From: Styela clava | Lineage: Eukaryota > Chordata > Ascidiacea > Stolidobranchia > Styelidae | Length of the DNA stretch: 64,000 nucleotides | Assembly (NCBI RefSeq): GCF_964204865.1 | Contig: NC_135255.1 | Location: 23,217,135-23,281,134, forward strand | Direction of reading: 5' to 3' | Shown here: positions 25,227 through 37,093 of the stretch, piece after piece | Position numbering within the stretch: the first letter of the stretch is position 1 | Layout: the number at the start of each line of letters is the position of its first letter | Notes under the pieces: generated by a model | What the model saw: only the letters and a program-made list of their open reading frames with translations | Told to the model about the DNA's origin: nothing | The model's database searches: none | Program-made: the position numbers and the translations under genes

Positions 25227-28200
25227 TTACAACACAGTATATGTAGAGGGCACAGGCATTCCTCTCTCTAACGCATGCCTCACTTCCCAACGTAGGGCAG
25301 ATCGCTTTTTACTTGTCGGTACAACATAGGTGTTGGGAACGTAAATTCTTTGCGGCTTCTAGAAAAGAAAACAGGTTGAAAGAATAGTGTAGAACAGGGC
25401 TTACTCAACTGGTGGACCGCGGTCCGAATCCGAATCTTTCAAGTATCTTAAGCTGGGCCTTAAGCAAGGTCTCCCTTGAAGGGCAACGGGGCAGGTTTCT
25501 AGAGGCCACAAAAATAATCCCCGACTAGGTTTAAGCATGTATATATACGCTGCAATTCAATATACCAGTATATAATGTCACGGCATTTACCACAAGTCGA
25601 GGCAGGTGCTCCATTCTCCTGGCCGGCGAACAACTTTCCGCTTCTAATTTTGGCCCCCGATCAATAAACTTTGGGGACCACTGTCTTAGATCATGGTAGT
25701 TCCTCATATTTCCACGCCCCCCTGAGGGACGTGTCCCATCGTTTGAGAATCACTGGGTTAGACTCAACTGTATTTGCGTATACATATCTCTCGGTTAACC
25801 TCGTGCATAGCTCATGCATAAGTAGGTAGTGCCGAATGCTTGCAGTGATGCCTTTAACGGCATGCAGTCTTTATTATGTATTATAGAATAGGCAAAAATA
25901 TCCCTCATTTTTGCCGAGCGATGACATGCTGGTTAAACTGCTAGACTTTTTTAAGTCAGGGGTGAGCAACAGGCGGGCCCGCAAGGCCACAACCCGAATT
26001 ATTTGGTTTGGCCCTTGTCAACACTCAGATTTTGCATAGTTAACAAATTATGCAAGAAGTCAAAATTTCAAGTTCAAGTGCGCTATGGGTAGCAATACTA
26101 ACCGGCTGTGGTTCATCCTTGTACATCATTTGGGCTTTGACTTCCCATCTTAAATCTTTATGGCTTTTCTCTCCGGGAGCTTTTATTGAATTCCATACGT
26201 CTCTGTATTGATGGTATCTACAAGATGGAAAAATTTTGAGAGGATTATTCATTGTAAAGGTATTCCATCGAAATTCTGGGTACAAGTTGCTAAAGTCCAA
26301 GTTTCATCAAATTTCTGAGTCGAGGTAGAATACTCATAAGTTCATTCGGCCCGCTGCTTTTATGTGTGACAAGTCGAGTGAATTCGCTCACAAGTCATGA
26401 CTCGAGTCGATGGATTCATTAGTCACCCTCGAGTCAGAAGCCCAGTGAATTCACCCCGTTTCTAAGTCGAGTCAATGTAGCCTCGAGTCACAAGTCAGAT
26501 TGAGCCAATGTACTCTCGAGTCACAAGTCTAATCAACGCATTCTCAGGTTACAATTCAGGTCACGTTACTGTAATTGTGAGTCAAAAGCCGAGTGAATGC
26601 ACTGTCGAACTCAGAGGCCTAGTGGATGCACTTTCGATTCACAAGTCGAATCAATGCACTCTCAAGTTACAACTCGAGTCAATGTATTACCAAATCAGAA
26701 GCCAGATCAGTGTACCCCCGAGTCACAATCGAGTTATTGCACTCTTCAGACTCAACATCTTCGTACACTTACTACGGGACCGCCAATTATAGTACATACC
26801 AGTTTTATTGAGAGTTACTCGAATAATATTACATTCAAATTTAATGAAAATATAATTTTATCTCGAAAATCATTGGAAAATAACAAATTGGGTTGGCAAT
26901 GCCGAATGGGGAAGATACTGATCCATGCAATAATGTTGCTTGTTACGTACCAGTAGTTGCCTACAGTTAAAATGTGTCATCAAAAAGTACTCCATAAAGA
27001 GTAACCAACCTGTTAACAGGGTCTGATTTCTTGATATTCCTTGTATGAGGGTGAACTGTGTTCGGTCTGATGTCTATAGATAGAAAACAGTGGGGTTAGG
27101 GGTGGGGTAGATCAGGGTTCCTCAAACTCAACCACAAGCCCCTCTAGAGGGCCACAGAGCGTTTTACTGGAGGGCACAAGCAAAGGGCTTCATCACTGGG
27201 TGCCATTCATGATTAGTTTACAGTACATTGATTAACACCGAAAATTGCACGCGACACCCGATAAATTCACTCCAAAGTGAATTTCTAAATGGAAATTCCT
27301 CAAATATTCCTAAAATGAAGCTTCATGCAAATAAAAATCCCACTCACATGAAGGTAACGGTTGATCGTGAATGAACTCTTGATCCGATTTCCTTTCCTGA
27401 AAAAAAAAAGACTTGGACTTAACAACATTGGCCACCTCACCAAGGGTGAGATAAATTGGTGAGCAATTCTGAACGAGAAAATGTCCGACAAAAACATAGT
27501 ACCTCCTTACAAACTAATGGTTGCTTTCACAAAGCCTTGTTCGTAATAGAAAACTTAAGAAAAAATTTCTCAGATTTACTCAGACATAAGTGAAACTTAT
27601 CGTTTGACTGGCCGAAGTCATTAAATCTCACAAGCTGAGTCATTTTAGCCCGCTGCTGTGAAAAATTACAAATCGAGTCATTGGCAATGACTCATTGCAC
27701 TCACAAGTCTTGTAATTGCACTCACAGGTCGAGTCACCCACTCAGTCGAAAATACCCAAAAACTATTGCGTGACTCACCAAAGGCCTGGCTGTATGAGGT
27801 CTAGGTGGGAGCATTGTTGCCAAGCGTTCCCGATCGTAACTGACCGCCATGTCATCCATGGAAATGTCGTGAAGTCTGTAAGAATTTTCGTTCATCCCGT
27901 CCGCAACTAACGACTCATCGAAGACCGCAGATTCTCCATTTTGTTGTTTTCTAAAAAAGCAAAAAGTTTGAGACATTTTGACTCAATAATTCGATATTAG
28001 ACTTTTGATTTGAAACACAATTACTAAAACTAGGGCAAAAACATATATTTCACAATTTCGAAGAACACATAGGATCTGAGAAAAGGCGCGCTTACAGAAC
28101 AATACCGACTTCGAACACAAAACCAGAAAAGTGACGTGCTTGTATAACAATGCCGACTTAACAAGTTGGCAAAAAATTTGAATATTATGAAAAAGAATGC

Positions 28201-31200
28201 GACTCACGAGCTTAAAATTTTGGACGCCCTGTTCTAGAGCATATTCAAAATTAAGGCGAGAAAACTCTTCCATAAAAACTTGCTTGATAGCTTGCCTACT
28301 GCCTTGTTTAAAGATATAGAAATACCCACCTTAGAACCTTCCTGCGTCTGATGACTCTCCTTTCTGAGCTTGTTGGTAATTCATGCGTGACACTGGTTGT
28401 TGGGGTTACCGGTGTGATGTCACCAGTAGTTTGAAATCTACCTTGAGAAGTGATGTCATCGCTGTTGCTAGGGTAACCAAAAAATCCTGTGACCTCATCA
28501 TCGTTGTCGTGACGATCATAAGATGTGGGAATATCATTATTTGTTGTAATTGTAGCAGTGAAATCACGAGGTTGTCGTGGCAATAGTGACTCATCACTGC
28601 TACCTAGTGGGGAGTCATCCACAGTTTTTACGCGAGTTTCAGGTGAAGTGTCGAGGCCGCTAGACGAAGAGAAAGCTGTCGTTGTACGGGTCTGTCCCGA
28701 AGTTCCCAGTGTTGATGGATCCATTCGACGAGGAGAAACCTATAAAAAGAATTTGTGTTATACCCAGGGATTGTTTTAAGCAGTGCGAGGGGTCGGACAA
28801 GTAATGCCAAACTTGTAAAATACTAACAAACCTATTAATAACACTCAGTGGGGCAGTGAGAATTTTTTAAATCGAAGGTGTGCTTAGTACAAAGCTGAAC
28901 CGAGGAAATTCAAGTCTTCCTAAACAAGCGGTTCCTAACCTGGGGAAAGTGGCTCAATGAAGGGGCCACAGATCACTTGGAGGGGGGCTACAATGCTAGA
29001 GAAAAAAATGATTCTACTTTTCCCTTTACAAGTAGGCTGTCAATCAGAATAACACCATGAATGCCACTGGAATGATAAACAGGGGGCCATGTAGGCTAAA
29101 AGCCTCCCTTGTGTAAAGATGGAAAATGTTACAAAAATAGGTGCAGAATATGTGAACCAATATGGCGGACACCGAAACGTAGTATGTTTAACAGGTTAGG
29201 CCATAATTTTATTCCAATTCTCTATATTTTCGTTCTATTATGAGTTCGGGGACTAGCCAAGTGACCCGTAGTATTTCTACCTGAAATTATGCCCTACCTC
29301 AACCTGATACACATACTATGTTCGCCATCTTGGTTCACATGTTACCAAAAATAAATGTGTATTGAAATTTCTAGTCATTACCTGGATATGGGGTTGATAT
29401 CTGGATAAGTTTGGTTTGGGCATCGACGGTTTCTCTTGTCTCTGGTTTGAAGGACTTGCGTCTGAAGGAAGAAAAAACTGTTTGAATATTCTGTATTCAT
29501 GAATTGATCAGGATAAGACATCATTTGTATCCTAGGCGAGAGGAAAGCTGTTAAGATGAATAGATCATACGACATACTTCTGTGCCTCGTCCGATTACCA
29601 GTCCATGTCAGGTATGGGATTAGTTAGCCAGGTATTTGTCTCATATGCATGGACTTAATGGTAGATGAAGCCATAACCGACCAGTAGATAAGTGAACCGC
29701 CCTATGGCGGTAAGGAATACAGCAATCCTCTCGCACATAAATATCCCCGGCTACCATGGCCAGACTTACATAATTAAAACGTTACAGAAATATATTTGTG
29801 TTAGTGTGCAGCCAGATCTTCAAATCAAACTATTCTGAACAATACCAAAAATATCTTGTCACTAAGAGTCTAGTGTAGTTTCGTATCTCGAGTACTTCAA
29901 GTGCGCGTACAATGTTTGCATATGTCAAACCTAATCCCCACTTGACTGCGACGTGATTATGACCTCGTAGTGAGGTAATTTTTGGATGGCGTAGTCAGGT
30001 GGGGGTTAGAATTGACATGTGAAAAAATTGTCATGCTACGCCCGCTAGAAGTACTTCAGGTACGAGACTACACAAGACCCGACACTGAGGTATTGGTTGA
30101 TGATATATACTTTATGGCATTTTTCCTCTGTAACAAATATCATACCAGAATTTGTGCTTGGTGATGAAATCCCGGTGAACCATGAAGAACTTCCGCTTGA
30201 TCGATCATGCTCAACAAGTCTTTGAAGATCTGTAAAACAAAACAAGATATTGAATGTGCCATAAAAGTGTGCTACGATGCATCACACCGCCGAGTCGAAA
30301 GTAGGGTACTCCCGTAGTATATGTACCTGGTTAGAGTTAGGCCATAGTTTTATTCCGAGTATGCGAACAAAATTAGTTACCTCCATATCGGTACACACCT
30401 TTCTGGAGCGCCAAATAATGTTGGAAAATTATTCAACAGTAAATACCGATACACTTCTGCTGGAGCCCCCAGAATAGAAGCCGTGTTTCACCATATGATC
30501 AAGTCATTTCATTGGCTTTTACAAGAATGACTTTAAAAACGACTGCCTGCTATTAAACGGCGTGGGGGCGTCGCTCCTACTTAGGCTATACTCGTCAAAA
30601 TACCGTCGTTAACGATGTATATAATTTATTAGAGCAGCGATGTGCAGCCTTCAATACAGGAGGGCCAGGTACAAATAACTGTGTGAAGCCGCAGGTCGCA
30701 CCTTTATTTAACATAGGCTTTCTAGTAGTTGTAGGCACAGAAATTGATATTATGATATGATGGTACAAGCTAGCTGTGACGGCATCATAGATAATGTTAT
30801 AGAAATAAATAATAAGTTGCAACGCAAAGCGATTGGATATCTGATAAAAACGTGCCCGAAATTAGGGCAGTGGAGGATGATAGTTAGATGTCCAGAAAAA
30901 TAGTATTTTCAATAGTGAAAAAGTTCCGATAGACTCGAAAACTACAGGAGTAGTACCACATGCTGACATGAATCATTGAATGGGATCTGGTATAGTTTAG
31001 TACTACATATACTTCTAGTGGGTGTAGCATCACAATTTTTGGACATGCCGATCCTAACCCCCATCTGACTTTGCCATTCAAAAATTATGTCACTACGACG
31101 TCACTATCCGGTCATAGAGCAGGGTCGTCCAACCCGTGGCCCGCGCGGTAGTATTCGAATCCCAACGTCTTCCACAAATCTGGGCCATTATTGAAACATT

Positions 31201-33481
31201 TATTAAAAACAATATTCCTCGTCATTCAAACGCACGAGAAGCACCACCCAGCTATCGAAATCTTATTTATGTCCCTTTGTGAGCGTTATTGCTAGAGATA
31301 GATGTTTGAATTTATTTTCATCGTTCGCCATGTATGTATGTTTATTCGTCTCGTAAAAGCAATATAAAAGAGTAAGTAATTATAAGTACTGAAGACGGGA
31401 TGTATGCACAAGACCATATTGGCCTAAAACACAGATGTGCGGCATACACCCCTTTTGATATATATAAATTATAATAGGGTAAATCAAATATGTACAATAT
31501 GGTCCTTTATACGTATACGTCCTTTATATGTATTTTAATCTGTTTTTCTGTGAAGCTAGAAGAGGCAGTTTGCATGACCTCAATATTTGAAAGCACTTAG
31601 GCTACTTGTAGAAGCAAGTTTTTTCTCAGATGAACTGTGTCAAATCCCCTTTGAGATTCCTAATTTCTGGCAGTCATAGGAAATATTCGCTATGCATTGC
31701 TACATCACACATCGCACCGAACTTATTGGATAAAAGCGGTGTCATACTTGACAATAAAATATCTGTTTGGTGATGTGTGGTGAAAACTTTTGACTTAACT
31801 ATATCTTCGTATTTTTATCGTTTTTATAATTTTGGTGTGAGATTTTTGTTTGTTTTTCATTAATCTGTAGTCGGTGTAGTGAAAACTGGAACATAACAAC
31901 CATGTCAAGTGGCCCGCACAATCATACTTAAACTAAATGTGGCCCTATGGCCAAAAAGGTTGGACAACCCTGTCATAAAGCTTGTCAAATATAAATACAA
32001 ACGCCCGAAATGGCATCGGTGCCGACGATAAAGAACTGACTAATGTCAGCAATCTCTCTCATACTGGGATCGTCGCGACAAGAAAAGCGAGAAAAATAGC
32101 TGTTCGATTTCGGGTGTGCAGACGAGCACGTCATGGATGACAGTTCGCATATTATATAGGATAATATATTACGTTACTGTGACGCCGCAGTGACATAATT
32201 TTTGGATGGAGTAGTCAGGTGGGGGTTAGGATTGACCGAGAAAAAATTGCTATGCCCACTAGAAGTATGTGTGGTACTAAACTATATCAGACCCATTGAA
32301 TGTTACACTGAGCAATTGTAGCGCCGTTTGGTCAAATTATCTCTAAAAAAAGGGGGTCATATGTACGGTAGTTTCATACCTAACGTACTTCTAGTGGGAG
32401 AGGCATAAACAAATTTTCATGTTTCAATCCTAACCCCCACCTGACCACGCCATCCAAAAATTACGTCGATACGAACTGTCATCCAAGATGAGCAACCGAA
32501 ATTGAACAGCTATTCCACTCGTTTTCTCGTCGCAACGATCTCGATATGAGAAAGATCGCTGACGTAGGTGTAATTTTTGGATGGCATAGTCAGGTGGGGG
32601 TTAGGAATAACATATGCAAAATTCGTTATGCTACGCTAACCGGAAGTACTTGTGGTACTAAACTATACTAGACCCAAAAAAGTTCGGGTCTAGTATAGTT
32701 TAGTACCACAAGTACTTCCGGTGGGCGTAGAATAACGAATTTTGCATATGCTATTCCCAACCCCCACCTGACTATGCCATCCAAAAATTACGTCACTACG
32801 ACGTCACCATCACGTCATAGGGATTGCCAGAGTATAATTACGATCGCCCGAAATGACATCTGCGCCGCCGATAACGAACTTGCTAAAGCCGGCGATCTTT
32901 CTCCTATAGTGATCGTTGTGACAAGAAAACGAGAGAAATTGCTTGCTCGATTTCGGGTGATTGTCTGCGCGGTTTGGACGACCATCCGCATACTTCGGTG
33001 GGCCTTATTACGCCACTGTGACGTCGAAATGACGTAATTTTTCGGTGACGTAGTCAGGTGGGGGTTAGGATTGACATATGCAAAAATTGTTGAGCCAGGT
33101 CAACTAGAAGTACATGTGGTACTAAACTATACCAGACCCAAAAGTTCACAGTGTCCGTTGTTTGATGGTATTACAATCAATCAATCATTTATTTTGGTTC
33201 TCTGACATGAACAACACAAAAAGTGAACAGACAAAACAAGAAGCAGAGATACCTGGGAGACGGGCATAACTTAAAAAAAGTTAAAAAGCGTACAAAGTAC
33301 GTGCCCGCCCACCAAACCACCCGCCTACAACTCCAGAACTCTGACATTACACAAAAAACGCCCGTTAAAACTAACACAAGCCTTTACGAAATTGCCTCAG
33401 CCTTGTTTGAGAAACGTCAAAATATCCCAAATTTGCTAGTTGCTCTCGAATCTCGTCGTCTGATAATTCTAAATTCTCCAT
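25227..33481 (-). CDS. HYLS1: HYLS1 (hydrolethalus syndrome 1) centriolar protein, nine exons, intact
   Basis: Coding exons in transcript order are 33481-33388, 30229-30146, 29461-29382, 28739-28330, 27950-27779, 27396-27348, 27073-27010, 26217-26103 and 25358-25227. All have GT-AG borders and consistent phases, giving 399 residues. Exon 1 encodes the N-terminal helix typical of the family ([16 protein letters not shown]...RLRQF). Residues about 30-215 are Ser/Thr/Asp-rich and probably disordered. [14 protein letters not shown], then [19 protein letters not shown] and the HYLS1 box ([10 protein letters not shown]...H-K-D-L-R-W, exon 8), then [19 protein letters not shown] (exon 9) are diagnostic. 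HYLS1 is a core centriole component needed to build cilia; human mutation causes hydrolethalus syndrome. The identification rests on recalled family motifs. Human HYLS1 is about 300 residues, so this one is longer in the central region. Intron 1 is swollen by mobile elements. Confidence 0.92.
25395..25690. mobile_element. Probable hAT-like fragment in HYLS1 intron 8
   Basis: The sequence opens cagggcttactcaactggtg and includes gaccgcggtcc and a ggaccactgtctta end. This resembles degraded hAT termini. It is shared with 56430-56725. Intron 8 (25359-26102) otherwise shows nothing coding. A second short fragment starts caggggtgagcaacaggcgg at about 25956. Confidence 0.4.
26340..26770. repeat. Imperfect satellite of about 30 bp in HYLS1 intron 7
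   Basis: The phrase cacaagtcgagtcaatgcac and variants recurs about a dozen times. The same array lies at 57390-57785, with related copies at 27600-27740 and 58790-58915. Open frames on the + strand in it are products of the repeat. Confidence 0.75.
28925..29112. mobile_element. hAT-like remnant in HYLS1 intron 3
   Basis: The left end is cggttcctaacctgggg. The interior shares aataacaccatgaatgccac and gataaacagggggcca with the element before the lectins. The counterpart is 60115-60290. Confidence 0.5.
29140..29347. mobile_element. Palindromic MITE family 1 in HYLS1 intron 3
   Basis: Inverted arms: atatgtgaaccaatatggcg at the left and cgccatcttggttcacatg at the right. The counterpart is 60322-60542. 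Confidence 0.7.
29577..29755 (-). mobile_element. tRNA-derived SINE body in HYLS1 intron 2
   Basis: On the - strand the family body reads gcgagaggattgctgtattc, then the ggttcacttatctactggtc and ccatacctgacatggactgg segments. The tRNA-like head is missing. The counterpart is 60763-60943. Confidence 0.6.
29863..30090. mobile_element. Palindromic element family 2 overlapping the HYLS1 intron 2/1 area
   Basis: Inverted arms carry ggatggcgtagtcaggtggg, ggttagaattgacat and tagaagtacttcaggtacga. This family is different from family 1 and recurs at 30974-33140 and 61800-62170. The copy lies just 3' of exon 2 (30146-30229). Confidence 0.65.
30305..30413. mobile_element. Partial MITE family 1 in HYLS1 intron 1
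   Basis: The ends tactcccgtagtatatgtac and gtacacacctttctggagcg are inverted; the middle is shortened. The related longer copy is 61255-61477. Confidence 0.55.
30974..32303. mobile_element. Palindromic element family 2, split by a nested hAT element
   Basis: The outer ends are inverted: cattgaatggg...ctggtatagtttagtac at the left and gtactaaactatatcagacc then cattgaatg at the right. Each arm includes the ccatctgact/gtcaggtgggggttaggatt block. Removing the hAT at 31121-31972 and one 8-bp duplication leaves an element of about 0.47 kb. The inner part carries tacaaacgcccgaaatgg and gatttcgggtgtgcagacga, also seen in the neighbouring copies. Confidence 0.75.
31121..31972. mobile_element. Non-autonomous hAT element, 852 bp, with target duplication
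   Basis: It begins cagggtcgtccaacccgtgg and ends ccaaaaaggttggacaaccctg in two parts, so the termini are inverted repeats. The flanks are tcatagag at 31113-31120 and tcataaag at 31973-31980, an 8-bp duplication with one mismatch. I find no transposase frame. It lies in HYLS1 intron 1 and is absent from the other HYLS1 copy. Confidence 0.88.
32350..32675. mobile_element. Palindromic element family 2, second copy
   Basis: It runs from a left arm with acttctagtgggagaggcat and ctaacccccacctgaccacg to a right arm ending tactaaactatactagaccc. The centre carries the aaattgaacagctattccac block in inverted orientation relative to other copies. Confidence 0.65.
32571..32790. repeat. 105-bp inverted repeat with a 10-bp spacer
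   Basis: Arm 1 is 32571-32675 and arm 2 is 32686-32790. They are about 95% complementary, with about five mismatches, around the spacer aaaaaagttc. It is formed where the right arm of one family-2 element abuts the left arm of the next. On the - strand it would lie within HYLS1 pre-mRNA intron 1 as a long hairpin. Confidence 0.9.
32686..33140. mobile_element. Palindromic element family 2, third copy
   Basis: The left end is gggtctagtatagtttagta and the right end is tactaaactataccagaccc, inverted. The interior holds tacgatcgcccgaaatgaca and its partner. It lies about 250 bp inside intron 1 from HYLS1 exon 1. Confidence 0.7.
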
Positions 33482-33489
33482 ATTCTGAT

Positions 33490-34238
33490 ATTTCTCGAAA
33501 ATTACAGCCAACACAGAATTCGAAATCTTCTTTTTTTTTTTTTTTTCATTGCAACAAAAGAGTAAAAGCAATTAGAAAATAACAGTATGTCAAATGCAAT
33601 ATTTAAATAATAACACTAATTTTGGCAGTGGATTATCACCAAATGGCAGAGAATAATAAGAAATTTTATTTTTATTGGGGGGAGGGGATATTGCTTTAAA
33701 TATATAGTTGCAAGATACAAATTCTAATATATTGAGTATAATTCAAACAGATAAATTTATCTATTTAAACTTGGGCCTCTTAGTATTTTCATGTAGTGAC
33801 CATTTCGCATGTGCTAATACATTATCAGTATGACCTTGGTCATTTAAAATAATTTAAAAAACCTAGTTTCATGGGACCCTTATGGATAGCTTGACACTGA
33901 AATCATCTAGCAATATAGACAAAATTAAAATAACAAAACAAAGTACAGTACATGGAAAAGTTGACCACGTTTTGGAAAACGTAAACAGATCATAAAAAAG
34001 CTCATTCAATTATTCCAACTCGTCATCTGAATCTGTAACCAACACTATTAACAATTAAACCAGCATAATATTGAAATATAACTACATATAGAATAATAGA
34101 CCAAACTTCCTTTACCATTCGTACATGAATTGCTAATTTGTGTTCATTTTTAAGACCAATAGCAGTTGTAAAGATGAATACCACATTTTAATAATCACAT
34201 TGTTACAATAATATATCATAGGCAATATTAACTTGCAT
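33490..34238. other. Interval between HYLS1 exon 1 and the LINE
   Basis: This is the probable promoter/5' flank of the - strand HYLS1 gene at its left side (a run of 16 T/A near 33531), and perhaps the 3' end of the LINE at its right. I see no open frame with support and no clear TATA box. Confidence 0.4.
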
Positions 34239-36470
34239 TTATAACATTATTGATTTCTCAAGTAAAATTTCAATCCTTTCATCCAATGTAACATTTGCTC
34301 TTTTAGCTTCAGACATGTACATTATAGCAGCTTTCAACTTGCATTTAAATAGTGTACGTAAAATGGATTGAAAATAATCTCCACCAAACACAACAAAATT
34401 TCTAAACTCCCAAATAGCTCCCTTTGCACAAGATATTATCAATTTAATTGATGGGGGTGTATTATACAGAAATATGATTGTCCTGATGTTGTACATATCA
34501 GGAGTAATATCACACCATTCCCAAAATTGTTTCATATACATACATTCGTAAAACAATTGTCTGCACGTTTCAATATTATAACTACAAAAATGACACATTC
34601 CCCTTTCGTTATCAACCCAATGTCTCACTTGTTGCTAAAGCCAAATGAGCGATTTTCCATCCTAATACTTGAAGTTTTCTTGGAATATATTTATCCCATA
34701 AGTTCACCCAATAAATATTCTCAGTTGCTATACTATATCTTTCCGACAAATGTTTATATTTACTTATCATGTATTTTTCATGCCAAAAGAGTTCTACATA
34801 TCTGGAGTGTAATTGTTTAGTTGTTGGTATTTTTTCAAAATCAAAACCAGACATTGGATTTAATGTACTATAATTATTAATGCCTGTTAGACGAATAATT
34901 TTCCATTCCATGGGTATAACCCTTACAATTTCATAAACTATTTCAGTAATTTGTTTCTCGCAATTGCATTTCATTGGCTGACTCATTTTGCCCCACCTTG
35001 ACCCAGCTACTTTCTCAGCTATAGTTTTGCAGCTGTATTGAAATAAATCTTTGATATAAATAATATTTCCCTTTATCCAATTTTCAATGTTGTCTGGATA
35101 TTTTGACAAAGGTATCATTGGATTCCACCATAACACTTGGTTAATAATTTGGTACTTATTTGTAATTTTTCCCCTAGTAAATCCCATGTCTTTGAAATGA
35201 TTGATCATATCTATATAAACTTTTGGAATGTTTGGATTCTTTGAATTGTATAGACAGAGATGTAATATTTCTAAATTTTTCGTAGTCAATTTTTTATGAT
35301 AATTGTTTACATAAACCTTTGCTCTAGATGCCCACGGAGCGTCAGCTCCTGATATCAATTGAAATAACCATTTTATCTGAATATTCTTGATTTGAACCTC
35401 CATATCTATGCATCCCAATCCCCCATCTTTCTTATCTATGCAACATATTTTTCTATTAATCAGAGGCCGTTTACCACCCCACATAAAATCCCATATTAAT
35501 TTATTTATATTATTAATTATATTTTTTGGAACATATTCATATGAAGATAAATACCAAACTTTAGAGAGAATAAAGGTTTTAACAACACAGTTTTTGCCTA
35601 TCATGCTTAAACTTCCTGATTTCCACAAGTTTATTTCATTTCTTATATTCTGTTCTACTCTTTCCCAATTTTCGGTAATCACATCATCATTATTCCCCAA
35701 CCATGCTCCTAGTATTTTAATCTTATCATATGATACTCTGATGCTTTCTATTTCAGTAATCAGGTGATTTTTTAACGTACCGCATAGTAATATTTGTGAT
35801 TTACTTTTATTTATAGTAGTTCCTGTAGCCTTTTCAAATTTATCAATCTCTCTTAAGGCCTTATAAACGGATGGAATATTAGTGAGAGTTAATGATGCGT
35901 CATCAGCAAACCCCTTATATTTTTCCTCATTTCCAGCTACTGATACAAATCCTTGTATTCTGAAATTATTTCTAATTGTACATGCAAAAGTTTCCGCTAC
36001 AAAAGTATATAACAGGGGGGATAAAGGACAGCCTTGTCGGACGCCTCGTTCTATTTTAAAAATCTTACCCAAATATCCGTTTGTTATAATTACCGCACAT
36101 GTGTGATTATACAAAAATTTTTCATACGAGATGAATGTATCCCCAAAATTGAGTTTTTTCATGATATTCCAAAGAAAATCCCTATCAACACTATCGTATG
36201 CTTTTTGCCAATCAATAGACAAAATGGCCAAATCTTTTTGGAACTTATTTAAAAAAAAGATATCGTCTCTTATACTTAATATATTTTCATGAATATTTCG
36301 ACCATGTATAAAGCCTGTTTGATCAGGGTGTATTAAATTTGGGATTACATATTTAAGGCGTTTAGTTAAAATCTTCGCTCACAACTTATAATCAAAATTT
36401 AATAATGAAATAGGTCTCCAATTCTCTAGTTTCAGTTTTTCTCCTTTTTTATATAGTAGTGTAATGACAG
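34239..36470 (-). mobile_element. 5'-truncated LINE (L1/Tx1-like) ORF2: reverse transcriptase and C-terminal part
   Basis: On the - strand, from about 36470, the frame encodes AVITLLYKKGEKLKLENWRP, the typical start of an L1-type reverse transcriptase. It continues through HPDQTGFIHGRNIHENILS, SIDWQKAYDSVDRDFLW, the RQGCPLSPLLY motif and the catalytic FADDASL box. An in-frame TGA lies at about 36382. The frame then runs uninterrupted for 539 codons to 34612. A shift near 34625 moves the last 129 codons, with the CHFC...C cysteine motif seen at L1 ORF2 ends, into another frame (34628-34239). The endonuclease domain is missing: homology ends abruptly near 36475, so this is a 5'-truncated, inactive insertion. 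It is fairly young, with only two lesions in about 2.2 kb. Confidence 0.9.
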
Positions 36471-36776
36471 CAATCTGCATTGACATCTGCATTAATGACA
36501 ATCGTAAAAAATGTAATTATACACATAAGGATCCATACAAGTGATAGATGCATAGCAATAGATAAGGAGTCGCGAAAGACTGTGGCAGTCATCGAGTCAG
36601 CGACACCTGTGGGCTGAAGTTTTAGAGGGAATGACAAAAAAATTACCTAAATGACTTAAATAAAGAATTGAATTGAACATGTAAAGAATAACAAGTCAAT
36701 ATCAAGAAGACGGCTTATTTAACTGAGCCAGTCCCTCAAAGAAATAAAGGAAATAAAATCATATGCAAAAATACCG

Positions 36777-37016
36777 GTACTTCCGTAGCATGTGAACCAA
36801 GATGACGGACACCGGAATATAGTATATGTACCAGGTTAGTGTTACGCCATAATTTCAGGTACAAATATTACGGGAGTCATTGAGCTGTCCCCAAACTCGT
36901 AATAGACCAAAATGGGGAAAATTGAAATGAAATTATGGCTTAACTCTTCCTGGTACACATACCGCGTTACAGTGTACATCATCTAGGTTTACATACTTCG
37001 GGAGTGCCAAAATAAC
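36777..37016. mobile_element. Palindromic MITE family 1, full copy
   Basis: Inverted arms: ttccgtagcatgtgaaccaa at the left and aggtttacatacttcgggag at the right, both carrying the cggacaccgga signature. Confidence 0.7.
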
Positions 37017-37093
37017 AAATATAAAATTGTTGCGAGGAGTAGGAAAACTCGGCGATGTGTTTTAAACATGGAGATTCCACTAAATATTGAACA

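Larger units (their letters stand above)
21786..33490. repeat. Segmental duplication, copy 1 (lectin 3' end plus HYLS1); copy 2 is 52809-63290
   Basis: From lectin exon 5 to HYLS1 exon 1 the order of exons, MITEs, SINEs, a hAT element and minisatellites is the same in both copies. Identity is high by eye between 22.8 and 30.2 kb and 53.8 and 61.2 kb. Differences include an expanded 21-bp repeat in copy 2 and a nested hAT in copy 1. The duplication is older than the 7.3-kb one, because copies differ by many substitutions and indels. Confidence 0.85.

Noticed and set aside
26040..26102. Read-through past the HYLS1 exon 8 donor as the true C-terminus
   Set aside because: A family-matching exon 9 (25358-25227) with correct phase and acceptor was found, so the donor at 26103/26102 is used.
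26508..26956. Overlapping + strand frames of 94-119 codons, repeated near 57509-57999
   Set aside because: They overlie the 30-bp satellite in HYLS1 intron 7, antisense to the gene; duplicated passively.
28383..28779. + strand frames opposite HYLS1 exon 4
   Set aside because: Shadows of the real coding strand. The - strand frame has correct splice borders, consistent phases and family motifs.
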